64,000 nucleotides of DNA from Treponema brennaborense DSM 12168. Its GTDB lineage: Bacteria > Spirochaetota > Spirochaetia > Treponematales > Treponemataceae. The position numbers and the translations under genes were made by a program. Under the pieces are notes generated by a model. That model saw only the letters and a list, made by a program, of their open reading frames with translations, was not told where the DNA came from and made no database searches. The stretch covers positions 1,860,001 through 1,924,000 of the forward strand of contig NC_015500.1 in assembly GCF_000212415.1 (NCBI RefSeq). The letters are read 5' to 3'. Of this stretch, positions 1-8,025 are shown one piece after another. How positions within the stretch are numbered: position 1 is the stretch's first letter; each line of letters begins with the position of its first letter.

Positions 1-621
1 ATCAAGGGAAAAACCCGTCGCGTCGGCAATCGCCTGAGCGTCGGCACCGGCCGTCAATCCGGCCGTTTGCAGTGTTTCAACAACGGCGGCAACAGAAGAC
101 CCGCCGGAAGCTTCTTCTTTCAGCGCGGACAGCGCGACGGCGGCCGCGGAGAACGCAAGTACTGAAACGTCGGCCTGCGCCAACGATTCCGTATCGTTCA
201 AAATCGATTCAACCGCCGTCGTGTCGATCTCCCGCCCCGATTCGCACAGCGACGTAACGAGCGCTTCCGTATCGAAAGAACCGTCGGCGTTTTTCGCGTT
301 TTGAATCGCATCGGTAATATCGCCCACCGGCAGCGCGGCGGACGTTGCTGCTGCCAAGATGGATTCCTTATCTTCCACCGGCAGCTTGACAATCTCATCC
401 TGATCCCGTTTGCCCAGTTCTTCCAGCAGTGCGGCAGTCTGATCCGGATCGGCTGAAACGGCCGGTATGTTTTGAACGATGGATTCCGTCGACGAATTGC
501 GCAGCGCGGCGGAAAAATCCCTGCTGCTATGAAAAAGCGGCGTCGTAAACAACTGACACGACGCAAAACAGACAAAAGCCGCGGCTGCGGCTGCACCGAT
601 TCCGTATCGACGTAACTGCAT
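1..621 (-). CDS. Putative lipoprotein, 3' end cut by window
   Basis: The frame is open from an ATG at 621 to the window edge (207 codons seen). The product starts with two arginines, then an alanine-rich hydrophobic stretch, then the lipobox FASC (Cys at residue 23), so it should be exported and lipidated. The rest is acidic and rich in Ala, Ser and Thr, with short stretches such as DQTAALLEELGKRDQDEIV that look helical. I recognise no family. A GGAGG stands 8 bases before the ATG and fixes the start. Its own promoter is visible upstream. Downstream context is outside the window. Confidence 0.75.
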   Translation of the reverse strand, partial: MQLRRYGIGAAAAAAFVCFASCQLFTTPLFHSSRDFSAALRNSSTESIVQNIPAVSADPDQTAALLEELGKRDQDEIVKLPVEDKESILAAATSAALPVGDITDAIQNAKNADGSFDTEALVTSLCESGREIDTTAVESILNDTESLAQADVSVLAFSAAAVALSALKEEASGGSSVAAVVETLQTAGLTAGADAQAIADATGFSLD

Positions 622-646
622 AAGCGAAACCTCCGAATCCGTTAAC

Positions 647-675
647 AGTATCGCACATATTGCAAAAAATTGAAA
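647..675 (-). promoter_or_regulatory. Candidate sigma-70 promoter of the lipoprotein gene
   Basis: TTTCAA (675-670) and GATACT (652-647) are separated by 17 bases. The predicted leader is about 20 bases and includes the GGAGG of the lipoprotein gene. Confidence 0.45.
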
Positions 676-711
676 GAATAAAACGCGGCAAGTATCCGAA
701 TCCATGTCGGA

Positions 712-797
712 TTTGCGCGTTTCCGTTACCGTTTGCGCGTTTCCGTTACCGTTTGCGCGTTTCCGTTACCGTTTGCGCGTTTCCGTTACCGTTTGCG
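712..797. repeat. 20-bp tandem repeat, about 4.3 copies
   Basis: The unit ttccgttaccgtttgcgcgt recurs at 721, 741 and 761 and partly at 712 and 781, with almost no divergence. It lies across the 3' end of the lysR gene, whose stop codon (768-766) is inside the repeat. Because 20 is not a multiple of 3, each copy is read in a different frame. The copies to the left of 766 are non-coding for lysR. Confidence 0.95.
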
Positions 798-1653
798 CCT
801 TAAAACACTCCGTCAGAAACGTAAAAAACGTATCTACGGCGCGCGTGTCGGTTTTATTATGCCGGCACGTAACCAGAATATCGCGCTGACACACGGGTTC
901 TTCTATTTCAAGTAAAATAACGTGATCACTGTCGAGTTTGCCCCACGTGAACTCGGGCCAGAACCCGACGCCCATATTCGCCGCAATCATGTTTTTTACC
1001 GCGGCGGGACTGTCGCTTTCAAAACTGATGCGCGGCTTGAACCCCGCGTGCAGACAGAATTTATCGCATATCCAGCGCAGCTGCTTGGATCCGAACAGAC
1101 TGATAAAGTTTTCATCTTTCATTTTGGCAAGCTGCACTTTTTCCATATACCGGTATTTGCCGATGTTCGGCACCGCCAGAAAAATCTTTTCGGTACACAC
1201 GAACTGACTGGCGTCCTCCCGCGGAGGCTGATAGAACAGCCGCGTCGTGATTCCTATATCGTACAAGTCTTTTTCGGAATTTTGCAGCAGCCGGAAAATG
1301 AGTTCCGGATATTCTTTTTTAAAAGCGATAATGGCTTCGGTCGTAAAAGAAGTCGCCGCCAGCACGTTCAGATGTATGGTCGCGTGTTCCAGATGCGCCA
1401 TTGTCTGAAGTTGTCCGGGAAGTTCATCCAGTTCGGAAATCAGCGGCTCAAGACGTTTTTTTAAAAAGATACCGTATTCCGTCAATACGATGTTCCGCCC
1501 GTGACGGACGAACAGCGGAACGCCGACGTCTTTTTCAAGCCGCCGGATCGACTGCGTTAAAGCGGGCTGCGCGATATGGAGCCGTTCGGCGCTTCGCGTT
1601 ACGTGTCCCGATTCGGCCACTTCCAAAAAATACCGCAACTGCATCAATTCCAT
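766..1653 (-). CDS. LysR-type transcriptional regulator
   Basis: A 295-residue protein of normal LTTR length. Residues 1-60 are the winged helix-turn-helix (MQLRYFLEVAESGHVTRSAE, then AQPALTQSIRRLEKD). Residues about 90-290 are the periplasmic-binding-protein-like effector domain. The effector is not predictable. The start is ATG 1653 with a weak GGCGGGATCGG upstream; an in-frame ATG three codons later (1644) is possible. It is divergent from the SemiSWEET/SGNH pair, with a dyad in the shared intergenic region, so that pair is its most likely target by the usual LTTR arrangement. Its last codons and stop lie in the 20-bp tandem repeat. Confidence 0.9.
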   Translation of the reverse strand: MELMQLRYFLEVAESGHVTRSAERLHIAQPALTQSIRRLEKDVGVPLFVRHGRNIVLTEYGIFLKKRLEPLISELDELPGQLQTMAHLEHATIHLNVLAATSFTTEAIIAFKKEYPELIFRLLQNSEKDLYDIGITTRLFYQPPREDASQFVCTEKIFLAVPNIGKYRYMEKVQLAKMKDENFISLFGSKQLRWICDKFCLHAGFKPRISFESDSPAAVKNMIAANMGVGFWPEFTWGKLDSDHVILLEIEEPVCQRDILVTCRHNKTDTRAVDTFFTFLTECFKAQTVTETRKR

Positions 1654-1683
1654 ACCGATCCCGCCTAAATGATAATTTAAAAG

Positions 1684-1698
1684 TTATGATTACCATAA
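1684..1698. promoter_or_regulatory. Dyad in lysR / SemiSWEET intergenic region
   Basis: TTATG-ATTAC-CATAA is a perfect 5-bp inverted repeat in the AT-rich gap between the divergent lysR and the gene at 1854. Its size and position fit an LTTR operator, but this is inference. Confidence 0.35.
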
Positions 1699-1853
1699 AA
1701 ATTATATATTAGACATTATAAAAAATCAATGGCATAGTATCACTGTCCGACGGAGAAGCGCGCTTCCGAATCGGACAAATTACGCGCGGCGGAACCGGAC
1801 GATTGCAACGGCCGGTTCCGGAATCACCGCAGCGTTTTAACAGGAGATTCATA

Positions 1854-2183
1854 ATGTCACAGCTTCTTGAAACGCTCATGCTCGTGTGCTTCGGTTTTTC
1901 ATGGCCGATGTCCGTATACAAAAATATCAAAGCGGGAACGGCCAAATCCATGAGCCTGCCGTTCATTCTGCTTATCGTCGGCGGCTACATCGCCGGCATA
2001 AGCGCGAAACTGATCAGTCACAACTACAGTTACGTACTCATCGTATACGTATTGAACTTGGCAATCGTATCGACGAACATCGTCGTTTATTTTATCAATC
2101 TCAAACGCGATAAAGAAGCGGAACTCACCACCGTTATCGTAGAAGAGGAGGTACAAGTATGTGCAATGCAGGCAGCGAATTGA
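1854..2183 (+). CDS. SemiSWEET-like PQ-loop small membrane protein
   Basis: A 109-residue protein with three hydrophobic segments (about residues 4-22, 36-58 and 66-84), the size of a single triple-helix SemiSWEET unit. The segment WPMSVYKNIKAGTAKSMSL resembles the PQ-loop signature: a proline at the helix break followed by a basic loop and a K-S-x-S-L-P-F turn. Members move sugars or amino acids across membranes; the substrate here is unknown. The start is ATG 1854, 7 bases after AGGAG; a longer in-frame start at 1803 lacks any such site. Its end overlaps the next gene by 25 bases, which suggests translational coupling. Confidence 0.7.
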   Translation: MSQLLETLMLVCFGFSWPMSVYKNIKAGTAKSMSLPFILLIVGGYIAGISAKLISHNYSYVLIVYVLNLAIVSTNIVVYFINLKRDKEAELTTVIVEEEVQVCAMQAAN

Positions 2184-2713
2184 AAAAATATACTGAACTG
2201 AACAGTATATCCCGCCACGGTGGCGCCGTGTTCTTCGGCTCCGATTATTTTGCCGAATTGCCGGTAAGCGAGCTGGCAAACGATTTCAACATAGCGACGC
2301 CGGTATACAACAGAAGTATGGAACGGCTTTCCATCACGGACGTCGAAGACATCATAGAAACGTGCATCGTCGCGTTGCATCCGGGAAAAGTATTCCTGAA
2401 TCTGGGTGAAACGGATATAGAAAACGACACGATGAAACTGGAAGATCTGGTCGGCAAATACGAATGGCTCCTGTACACCCTGCACCGTGCCTGTTCCGCG
2501 GAAATCTACATCGTTTCCGTCATTTCATCGCATCCGGGCGCCGCCAAATTGAATGCGGAACTCAAAAAGCTGGCGCAGGAAACGGGATGCAAATATATAG
2601 ACGCCGTTTCGGCGCTGCGCAGCGAAAAACCCGCGGTAAAGGTATTCAACGCTATCAAACATTACCTGCATCCGAAATCTATCGATTTTGCCGACGCAAT
2701 GAGCCTTGCATAG
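2159..2713 (+). CDS. SGNH/GDSL-hydrolase-like protein
   Basis: A 184-residue cytosolic protein with no signal peptide. The layout recalls a small SGNH hydrolase: FFGSDYF near residue 27 in the place of block I (GDS), NLGETDIEN near residue 83 in the place of block III (GxND), and LHPKSIDF near the C-terminus in the place of block V (DxxH). Block I reads GSD rather than GDS, so catalytic activity is not certain. A strong GAGGAGG precedes the ATG. It overlaps the SemiSWEET-like gene, and the two probably form one transcript facing away from lysR. Confidence 0.6.
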   Translation: MCNAGSELKKYTELNSISRHGGAVFFGSDYFAELPVSELANDFNIATPVYNRSMERLSITDVEDIIETCIVALHPGKVFLNLGETDIENDTMKLEDLVGKYEWLLYTLHRACSAEIYIVSVISSHPGAAKLNAELKKLAQETGCKYIDAVSALRSEKPAVKVFNAIKHYLHPKSIDFADAMSLA

Positions 2714-2734
2714 GGCTGAAAGCGGTGATATAGT
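2706..2734 (+). promoter_or_regulatory. Candidate promoter of yccF, leaderless
   Basis: TTGCAT (2706-2711), 17 bases, TATAGT (2729-2734), then only 5 bases to the yccF ATG at 2740. There is no Shine-Dalgarno between them. The -35 lies over the last codons of the SGNH gene. Confidence 0.6.
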
Positions 2735-2739
2735 AAGCC

Positions 2740-3099
2740 ATGGGATGTTTGGGAAATATTTTATGGTTCGTATTCGGCGGCTGTATCGCCGGCCTGTGCT
2801 GGATTGTTTCAGGCATACTGTGGTGCGTTACGATCGTGGGTATCCCCGTCGGACTGCAATGTTTTAAATTCGCTTCGCTTTCGTTTTTTCCGTTCGGAAA
2901 CGACGTTGAATTCGGAGGCGGTGCGGGCAGCTTGCTGCTGAACATCGTATGGCTTATCGTATCGGGACTTCCGCTCGCCGCCGTATTCGCCGCGATCGGC
3001 TGTCTTTGGTGCGTTACGATCATAGGCATTCCGTTCGGTCTGCAGTTTTTCAAGTTGGCAAAATTGGCGCTGATGCCGTTCGGTTCCAGAGTCGCCTGA
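2740..3099 (+). CDS. yccF: YccF domain inner-membrane protein
   Basis: A 119-residue protein made of two similar YccF units. Each has a hydrophobic helix and the hallmark run WCVTI(V/I)GIP(V/F)GLQ, near residues 28 and 90, followed by CFKFA or FFKLAKL and PFG. The family is found in many bacteria and its function is unknown. No ribosome binding site is present. A good promoter ends 5 bases before the ATG, so translation is probably from a leaderless mRNA. Confidence 0.88.
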   Translation: MGCLGNILWFVFGGCIAGLCWIVSGILWCVTIVGIPVGLQCFKFASLSFFPFGNDVEFGGGAGSLLLNIVWLIVSGLPLAAVFAAIGCLWCVTIIGIPFGLQFFKLAKLALMPFGSRVA

Positions 3100-3234
3100 T
3101 TTTTTTTATGCCGAGCGGGTAAAACCGCTTGCATAAAACGGCATGGTCTGATATATATAAAAACGCGCTGCACTTTCGGCTGGCGGCCTGGACGCAAAGT
3201 TCGGAAAAAAGTGAAAAGAACCGCTGAAAAGCGC

Positions 3235-3263
3235 TTGACACTTTTTAATCGATATGTTAGGCT
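3235..3263 (+). promoter_or_regulatory. Candidate promoter of the tRNA pair
   Basis: A perfect TTGACA (3235-3240), 17 bases, then TAGGCT (3258-3263) preceded by TG one base upstream (extended -10). It lies 40 bases before tRNA-Leu. Apart from this promoter and a short hairpin near 3113-3128, nothing coding is seen in 3100-3302. Confidence 0.55.
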
Positions 3264-3302
3264 ACCAAACGTCGAGAGGTTAAACACCGATACCCTGCAC
3301 GG

Positions 3303-3383
3303 GCGAGAGTGGTGAAATTGGCAGACACGCCAGACTTAGGATCTGGTGCCCTAGGCGTAAGGGTTCAAGTCCCTTCTCTCGCA
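3303..3383 (+). tRNA. tRNA-Leu (UAG)
   Basis: The acceptor GCGAGAG pairs with CTCTCGC. The D arm is GTGGTGAAATTGGCAGAC. The anticodon stem CCAGA/TCTGG encloses loop CTTAGGA with anticodon TAG (codon CUA). The T arm is AGGGTTCAAGTCCCT. The discriminator is A at 3383 and CCA is not encoded. The long variable arm is typical of class II tRNA-Leu. Confidence 0.95.
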
Positions 3384-3438
3384 TTACTGAAAAGTAAGTG
3401 CGGACAGGACTGAAAGTGTATAGCCGTGCAAATGTTTT

Positions 3439-3510
3439 GCGGGAATAGCTCAGTGGTAGAGCGCGACCTTGCCAAGGTCGATGTCGCGGGTCCGACTCCC
3501 GTTTCCCGCT
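3439..3510 (+). tRNA. tRNA-Gly (GCC)
   Basis: The acceptor GCGGGAA pairs with TTCCCGC. The D loop is AGCTCAGTGGTAGAGC. The anticodon stem CGACC/GGTCG encloses TTGCCAA, anticodon GCC (codons GGC/GGU). The T arm carries GTCCGACTC rather than the usual TTCGA, with T-to-C at the first loop position in the DNA. The discriminator is T; CCA is not encoded. It lies 55 bases after tRNA-Leu, probably in the same transcript. Confidence 0.93.
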
Positions 3511-3518
3511 CGAAGCGA

Positions 3519-3553
3519 AAGGCGATTCGGAGTAATCTGAATCGCCTTTTTTA
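3519..3553 (+). terminator. Rho-independent terminator after the tRNAs
   Basis: GGCGATTC...GAATCGCC with a 10-base loop and a run of six T. It separates the tRNA pair from tig. Confidence 0.8.
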
Positions 3554-3581
3554 ATATTCTTAACCAAAGGAAAAACCAGCC

Positions 3582-4931
3582 GTGAAAGTAACCAAAGAAA
3601 TTACTAAACTGGAAAACTCAGCCGTCAAACTGACAGTAACGATCGCTAAAAAAGACGTAGCGCAGAACTACAATGACACTGTTGCAAAATATGCAAAAAA
3701 TATACAGATGCCCGGTTTCCGCAAAGGTCACGTTCCCGTTTCCATTCTGGAGCGCAAATACGGAGAAGCGCTGAAAGCTGACGCGGCCGGCGAACTGATC
3801 GAAAAAGCGCTGGGCGATATTTTTGAAGAGATCGCCGAACGTCCCCTGCCCTACGCGCAGCCTGCCATGGATGAAGCTCCCGTGCTCGACACGTCCAAAG
3901 ACATGACGTTCACCGTAACCTACGACGTGTTTCCCACGGTAAAAGTGGAAGATTTCAGCGGAATCACCGTTAAGGAACCGCAAGTCGCCGTCGGTGAAGC
4001 CGAATTGAAAGAAGAATTGGAACAAATCCGCGAACGCAACGCGCTGGTTTCGGATAAAAAAGACGGCGAAGCTGCGGCCAAAGACGACATCGCGACCGTA
4101 AACTACTGCGAACTCGACGACGACGGCAAAACGGTTGAAGGTTCGGAACGCCAGGACTTCGTGTTTACGATCGGCAGCGGTCAGAACATATACAAAATCG
4201 ACGACGACGTTATCGGCATGAAAAAAGGTGAAACGAAAGAAATCACCAAAAAATACAAGAAAGATTTTGAAGACAAAGACCTCGCCGGCACGACAAAAAA
4301 ACTACGGGTAACCGTTACCGCACTGAAAGTGCGTAATCTGCCCGAACTTGACGACGAATTGGCGCAGGACGTCAATGAAAAATATAAGACGCTCGACGAT
4401 CTGAAAGCCGACATCATGAAAAACATGGAAGCGGCCAAAGCAAAACGGATTGCGGAAATCAAATCGAATTCACTGCTCGAACAGCTGGTAGAAAAGAACG
4501 CGTTCGATCTGCCCAAATCCATGATCGCGGCGGAACTCGATTCACGCTGGAGAATGATGGCGCAGCAGTTCCGCACCACGCCGGAACAGCTTGATAAAAT
4601 GATCGCCGCTTCGGGACAGAAAAAAGAAGACATGCTGACCGAATGGACCGGCGATGCGGAAAAAATGCTCAAGAGCAGAATTGTCGTTGAATCATTGATG
4701 AAAGAACGCAATATCACGGTAACGCCTGAAGAAATCGAAGCCGAATACGTAAAAATAGCCGAAAGCGCGGGAATTTCCGTAGAAGAAGTAAAAAAACACT
4801 ATGCGGATCCCCGTGCAAAAGAGTATCTTATAGATGATACGAAAGAACAGAAACTTTATAAGGAGTTGTTTGAACAGGTGAAAATTACGAAAGGCGACAA
4901 AATGTCTTTTGCGGACTTGTTCAAAAAATAA
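3582..4931 (+). CDS. tig: Trigger factor
   Basis: A 449-residue ribosome-bound chaperone with peptidyl-prolyl isomerase activity. The N-terminal ribosome-binding domain carries the signature GFRKGHVPVSILERKYG near residues 46-62. A central FKBP-like domain spans about 150-240 (DFVFTIGSGQNIYKIDDDV), and a long helical C-terminal chaperone domain follows. The start is GTG 3582 with AAAGGAA upstream; no nearer ATG fits the family N-terminus. It is followed at 36 bases by clpP and then clpX, the classic order in which folding and ATP-dependent proteolysis genes are co-expressed. Confidence 0.97.
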   Translation: MKVTKEITKLENSAVKLTVTIAKKDVAQNYNDTVAKYAKNIQMPGFRKGHVPVSILERKYGEALKADAAGELIEKALGDIFEEIAERPLPYAQPAMDEAPVLDTSKDMTFTVTYDVFPTVKVEDFSGITVKEPQVAVGEAELKEELEQIRERNALVSDKKDGEAAAKDDIATVNYCELDDDGKTVEGSERQDFVFTIGSGQNIYKIDDDVIGMKKGETKEITKKYKKDFEDKDLAGTTKKLRVTVTALKVRNLPELDDELAQDVNEKYKTLDDLKADIMKNMEAAKAKRIAEIKSNSLLEQLVEKNAFDLPKSMIAAELDSRWRMMAQQFRTTPEQLDKMIAASGQKKEDMLTEWTGDAEKMLKSRIVVESLMKERNITVTPEEIEAEYVKIAESAGISVEEVKKHYADPRAKEYLIDDTKEQKLYKELFEQVKITKGDKMSFADLFKK

Positions 4932-4967
4932 CTGTAAAACTAACGCGTATCACGGTAAGGATAAGAC

Positions 4968-5582
4968 ATGAACGAACAAATGAACAATCTTGTTCCCTAC
5001 GTCATTGAACAGACGAGCAATGGCGAACGGTCGTACGATATTTTCTCACGTCTTTTGAAAGACAGAATCGTTTTTATAGACGGTGAAATTACCGATATGA
5101 CGGCTGACTTGATTGTTGCACAGATTTTATTTTTGGATTCGCAGAATTCGGAAAAAGATATCAGTCTGTATATCAATTCCCCCGGAGGTTCCGTTACGGC
5201 GGGACTCGCCATATACGACACGATTCAATCCGTCAAATGTGATACGCAGACCATCTGCGTCGGACAGGCGGCGAGTATGGCGGCGATACTGCTTGCCGGC
5301 GGAACGGCCGGTAAACGGTACGCGCTGCCGTCGTCCCGCGTTATGATCCATCAGCCCTGGGGAGGCGTTCAGGGACAGGCATCCGATATAGCCATTCAGG
5401 CGAAAGAAATTATCAGATTGAAAAAACTTACGATCGACTACTTTGCCTCCCATACCGGCAAGACGGCGGAAACAGTCGCCGCCGATATGGAGCGCGATTT
5501 ATACATGTCGAGCGACGAAGCCTTGGCATACGGTATCGTTGACCAAATCATGCCGCGGAGGACTCATGGCACGCAGAAATGA
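4968..5582 (+). CDS. clpP: ATP-dependent Clp protease proteolytic subunit
   Basis: A 204-residue ClpP of standard length. The serine peptidase subunit forms the tetradecameric barrel that degrades substrates unfolded by ClpX. The catalytic Ser103 sits in GQAASMAA and His128 in MIHQPWGG; an aspartate in MERDLYMS completes the triad. The oxyanion glycine run SPGGSV is near residue 72. AAGGATAA precedes the ATG. The 3' end overlaps clpX by 17 bases, so clpX translation is likely coupled. Confidence 0.97.
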   Translation: MNEQMNNLVPYVIEQTSNGERSYDIFSRLLKDRIVFIDGEITDMTADLIVAQILFLDSQNSEKDISLYINSPGGSVTAGLAIYDTIQSVKCDTQTICVGQAASMAAILLAGGTAGKRYALPSSRVMIHQPWGGVQGQASDIAIQAKEIIRLKKLTIDYFASHTGKTAETVAADMERDLYMSSDEALAYGIVDQIMPRRTHGTQK

Positions 5583-6813
5583 CATACAGGTTTGTTCGTT
5601 TTGCGGAAAACCTGCCGAATCGGGCCGCAAAATGGTTGCGGGTCCGAATAACATTTTTATTTGCGATCAGTGCGTCGCGGTTTGTCAGAGTATTCTCGAC
5701 GAAGACCACGCCGAACTGACGCCGATCGAACTCACGGACGTTCCCACTCCGAAAGAATTCAAGGAATATCTTGATCAGTACGTAATCGGTCAGGATTATG
5801 CGAAAAAGGCGCTGGCCGTGGCCGTATACAATCACTACAAACGGATGTCGCTGCCCAAAGTCGAAAACGACGACGTCCGAATTGAAAAATCGAACATACT
5901 GCTCATCGGTCCCACCGGTTCGGGAAAAACGCTGCTGGCAAAAACGCTCGCGCAGAAGCTGAAAGTCCCGTTCGCCATTGCGGACGCAACGACGCTGACC
6001 GAAGCCGGATACGTCGGTGAAGACGTGGAAAACGTTCTGCTCAAACTGATAAACGCAGCCGACGGAAACGTTGCGGCCGCCGAACGCGGTATCATTTTCA
6101 TCGATGAAATCGACAAGATCGCCCGTAAATCGGAGAACACGTCGATTACCCGCGACGTTTCAGGCGAAGGCGTGCAGCAGGCGCTTCTGAAAATCATCGA
6201 AGGAACGCGCGCGAGCGTCCCTCCGCAGGGCGGCAGAAAGCACCCGAATCAGGAAATGATCGATATCGACACGACGAATATCCTCTTCATCTGCGGAGGT
6301 GCGTTCGTCGGCTTGGATAATATTATCGAAACGCGCGTCGCCGACCATACGATGGGATTCGGAACGACGTTCAACGCCCTGAACGAAGAAGATCAGGCGG
6401 AACTGCTGAACAAGGTGATTCCCGACGATTTGGTAAAGTTCGGACTCATTCCCGAAATTATCGGCCGTATGCCGATTTCGGTTGCACTGAAAGAACTCAC
6501 GAAAGACGATCTGAAACTGATACTGACGGAACCCAAAAACGCGATCATCAAGCAGTTCAGGGCATCGTTCGCAATAGATAACACCGAATTGGAATTCACC
6601 GACGAAGCTATCGAAGCGATTGCAGAAACGGCCATCAAGCGGAAAACCGGTGCGCGCGGACTGCGTTCTATCGTTGAAAAGATGCTGATGAACGTCATGT
6701 TTGAAGTTCCATCTATCGAGGGCAATAAAAAACTGGTTATAACGGAAGATATCGTAACCGGAAAACGCCAAGCGGACGTTTCATCCGTACTGCTGGATCA
6801 GAAAACGGCATAA
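5566..6813 (+). CDS. clpX: ATP-dependent Clp protease ATPase subunit
   Basis: A 415-residue ClpX. The N-terminal zinc-binding domain has CSFC and CDQC pairs (residues 9-40). The AAA+ module has Walker [13 protein letters not shown] near residue 119, Walker B FIDEIDKI near 180, the [19 protein letters not shown] region, and a C-terminal small domain with TGARGLRSI. The start [13 protein letters not shown] at 5566 is chosen because GCGGAGG lies 7 bases upstream and it matches the family N-terminus; the frame is open further upstream only because it overlaps clpP. Confidence 0.97.
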   Translation: MARRNDIQVCSFCGKPAESGRKMVAGPNNIFICDQCVAVCQSILDEDHAELTPIELTDVPTPKEFKEYLDQYVIGQDYAKKALAVAVYNHYKRMSLPKVENDDVRIEKSNILLIGPTGSGKTLLAKTLAQKLKVPFAIADATTLTEAGYVGEDVENVLLKLINAADGNVAAAERGIIFIDEIDKIARKSENTSITRDVSGEGVQQALLKIIEGTRASVPPQGGRKHPNQEMIDIDTTNILFICGGAFVGLDNIIETRVADHTMGFGTTFNALNEEDQAELLNKVIPDDLVKFGLIPEIIGRMPISVALKELTKDDLKLILTEPKNAIIKQFRASFAIDNTELEFTDEAIEAIAETAIKRKTGARGLRSIVEKMLMNVMFEVPSIEGNKKLVITEDIVTGKRQADVSSVLLDQKTA

Positions 6814-6830
6814 CCGCTGCTGCAAAAAAA

Positions 6831-6864
6831 CACTGAAAACCTGACGGTTTTCGGTGTTTTTTTT
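6831..6864. terminator. Bidirectional terminator between clpX and the glycosyltransferase
   Basis: CACTGAAAACC/GGTTTTCGGTG with a 4-base loop, followed by eight T on the plus strand and preceded by seven A (T on the minus strand). It serves the two convergent genes and overlaps the last codon of the minus-strand one. Confidence 0.85.
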
Positions 6865-7978
6865 ATTTCCCGATACCGGTAAGCACGTCGAGCGTGCGTT
6901 CGGCGGTTTTTTCCCATGAAAAACGCTGCGTCCACTCTATGCCGCCGGCCACCGCCTTTTCACGCAGCGCCGGATCGGTTACCACGGCCTGCATTCCGGC
7001 AGCCATATCTTCGATATCGTCGGGATTGAAAAACAGAGCGTGGCTTCCGGCTATTTCGGGAAGCGCGCCGGCTTTCGCACACGCGACGGGAATACCGCAC
7101 GCCATCGCTTCTATAACGGGCAGCCCCACTCCCTCGCTCACCGACGGAAACACACACGCGTCCGCGCACGAATACAATTCGGGCAAACTTTCATGGGGAA
7201 AATATCCGGTCAGGAATATATCGGAAGCATACGGAGAAGACGCGGCTTCCCGGTGAACGGCATCAGAATAGGCGCCTTCACTGCCGGCAAGCACGAGCCG
7301 GTGCGGCAGTCCCGTTTGTTTTTTAAACACGGAAAAAGCTTTTATGAGTTCTATATGTTTTTTACCGGCACCCTGTAAACGCGAAGCGTAAATCAAATAC
7401 GGACGCTTAATGGCGAACGGCTTTATATCGACCGTATCGCCCAGTCCGGTGCGCGGATAAAAAAGACTGTGATCGATGCCGTTATGGATAACGGTTATTT
7501 TATCCGCCGCAATACCGAACGACACCAGATCTTTTTTAATAAATTGGCTTGCCGCAATTATTCCGGTTACGCGTTTCAGCCCTTTCAGCATATATCGTTT
7601 AAAAAAAATACTCGACGCCGTTTCCGTTTGAGCGGAAAAAACGTCGTTGACAACCGCAACCCCCGGTACTTTAAAAGACGGCGGCAAAACGCGCGCACCG
7701 GCGGCAAACAGCGTGGCATTGTAGCCTCGTGAAACCGAAAAACGCGGGGCGCGGTACCAATGCCACAAGCGGTCGGCGGCGGTGCTGTCCGGTATCATAA
7801 CGCTGGCATACGAAAGTTTACTGTTTTCAGATCTATATGTGTACCGATCCATTTCAGGACCGAATAATTCATATTCGATACCTTCCGTTTGAGGAAGATG
7901 TGATGCAAGAGCCAAAAGATACAAACCCAATCCCGATCTGCCGTGGTCGCAGCCGAATGTATCAATTCCTATTTTCAT
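6863..7978 (-). CDS. Glycosyltransferase family 4 protein
   Basis: A 371-residue GT-B enzyme. The N-terminal half begins MKIGIDTFGCDHGRSGLGLY with a glycine-rich acceptor-side loop. The C-terminal nucleotide-sugar domain starts near residue 190 (RPYLIYASRLQGAGKKH) and carries the EX7E motif EGVGLPVIEAMACGIP near residues 282-297. It probably transfers a hexose from an NDP-sugar to a polysaccharide or glycolipid; the acceptor is unknown. It stands alone between a terminator and a divergent promoter. There is no Shine-Dalgarno; TATAAT ends 8 bases before the ATG. Confidence 0.88.
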   Translation of the reverse strand: MKIGIDTFGCDHGRSGLGLYLLALASHLPQTEGIEYELFGPEMDRYTYRSENSKLSYASVMIPDSTAADRLWHWYRAPRFSVSRGYNATLFAAGARVLPPSFKVPGVAVVNDVFSAQTETASSIFFKRYMLKGLKRVTGIIAASQFIKKDLVSFGIAADKITVIHNGIDHSLFYPRTGLGDTVDIKPFAIKRPYLIYASRLQGAGKKHIELIKAFSVFKKQTGLPHRLVLAGSEGAYSDAVHREAASSPYASDIFLTGYFPHESLPELYSCADACVFPSVSEGVGLPVIEAMACGIPVACAKAGALPEIAGSHALFFNPDDIEDMAAGMQAVVTDPALREKAVAGGIEWTQRFSWEKTAERTLDVLTGIGK

Positions 7979-7986
7979 ATTTACGT

Positions 7987-7995
7987 ATTATAGCA
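7987..7995 (-). promoter_or_regulatory. Extended -10 promoter of the glycosyltransferase
   Basis: TG-C-TATAAT reading leftwards, 8 bases before the ATG at 7978. No good -35 is seen, which is usual for extended -10 promoters. A leaderless or nearly leaderless transcript is expected. Confidence 0.55.
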
Positions 7996-8010
7996 CACAA
8001 ACGGATAATA

Positions 8011-8019
8011 TGCTATAGT
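8011..8019 (+). promoter_or_regulatory. Extended -10 promoter of the DEAD-box gene
   Basis: TG-C-TATAGT, 6 bases before the ATG at 8026. It is almost the mirror of the glycosyltransferase promoter 24 bases away. No Shine-Dalgarno is present. Confidence 0.55.
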
Positions 8020-8025
8020 AATCGT

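Noticed and set aside
198-596. 132-codon Arg-rich minus-strand frame in the first 600 bases
   Set aside because: A shifted frame of the lipoprotein gene, which has GGAGG, a lipobox and an open frame to the window edge.
3280-3567. A 95-codon minus-strand frame across the tRNA genes
   Set aside because: The region folds into two canonical tRNAs and a terminator.
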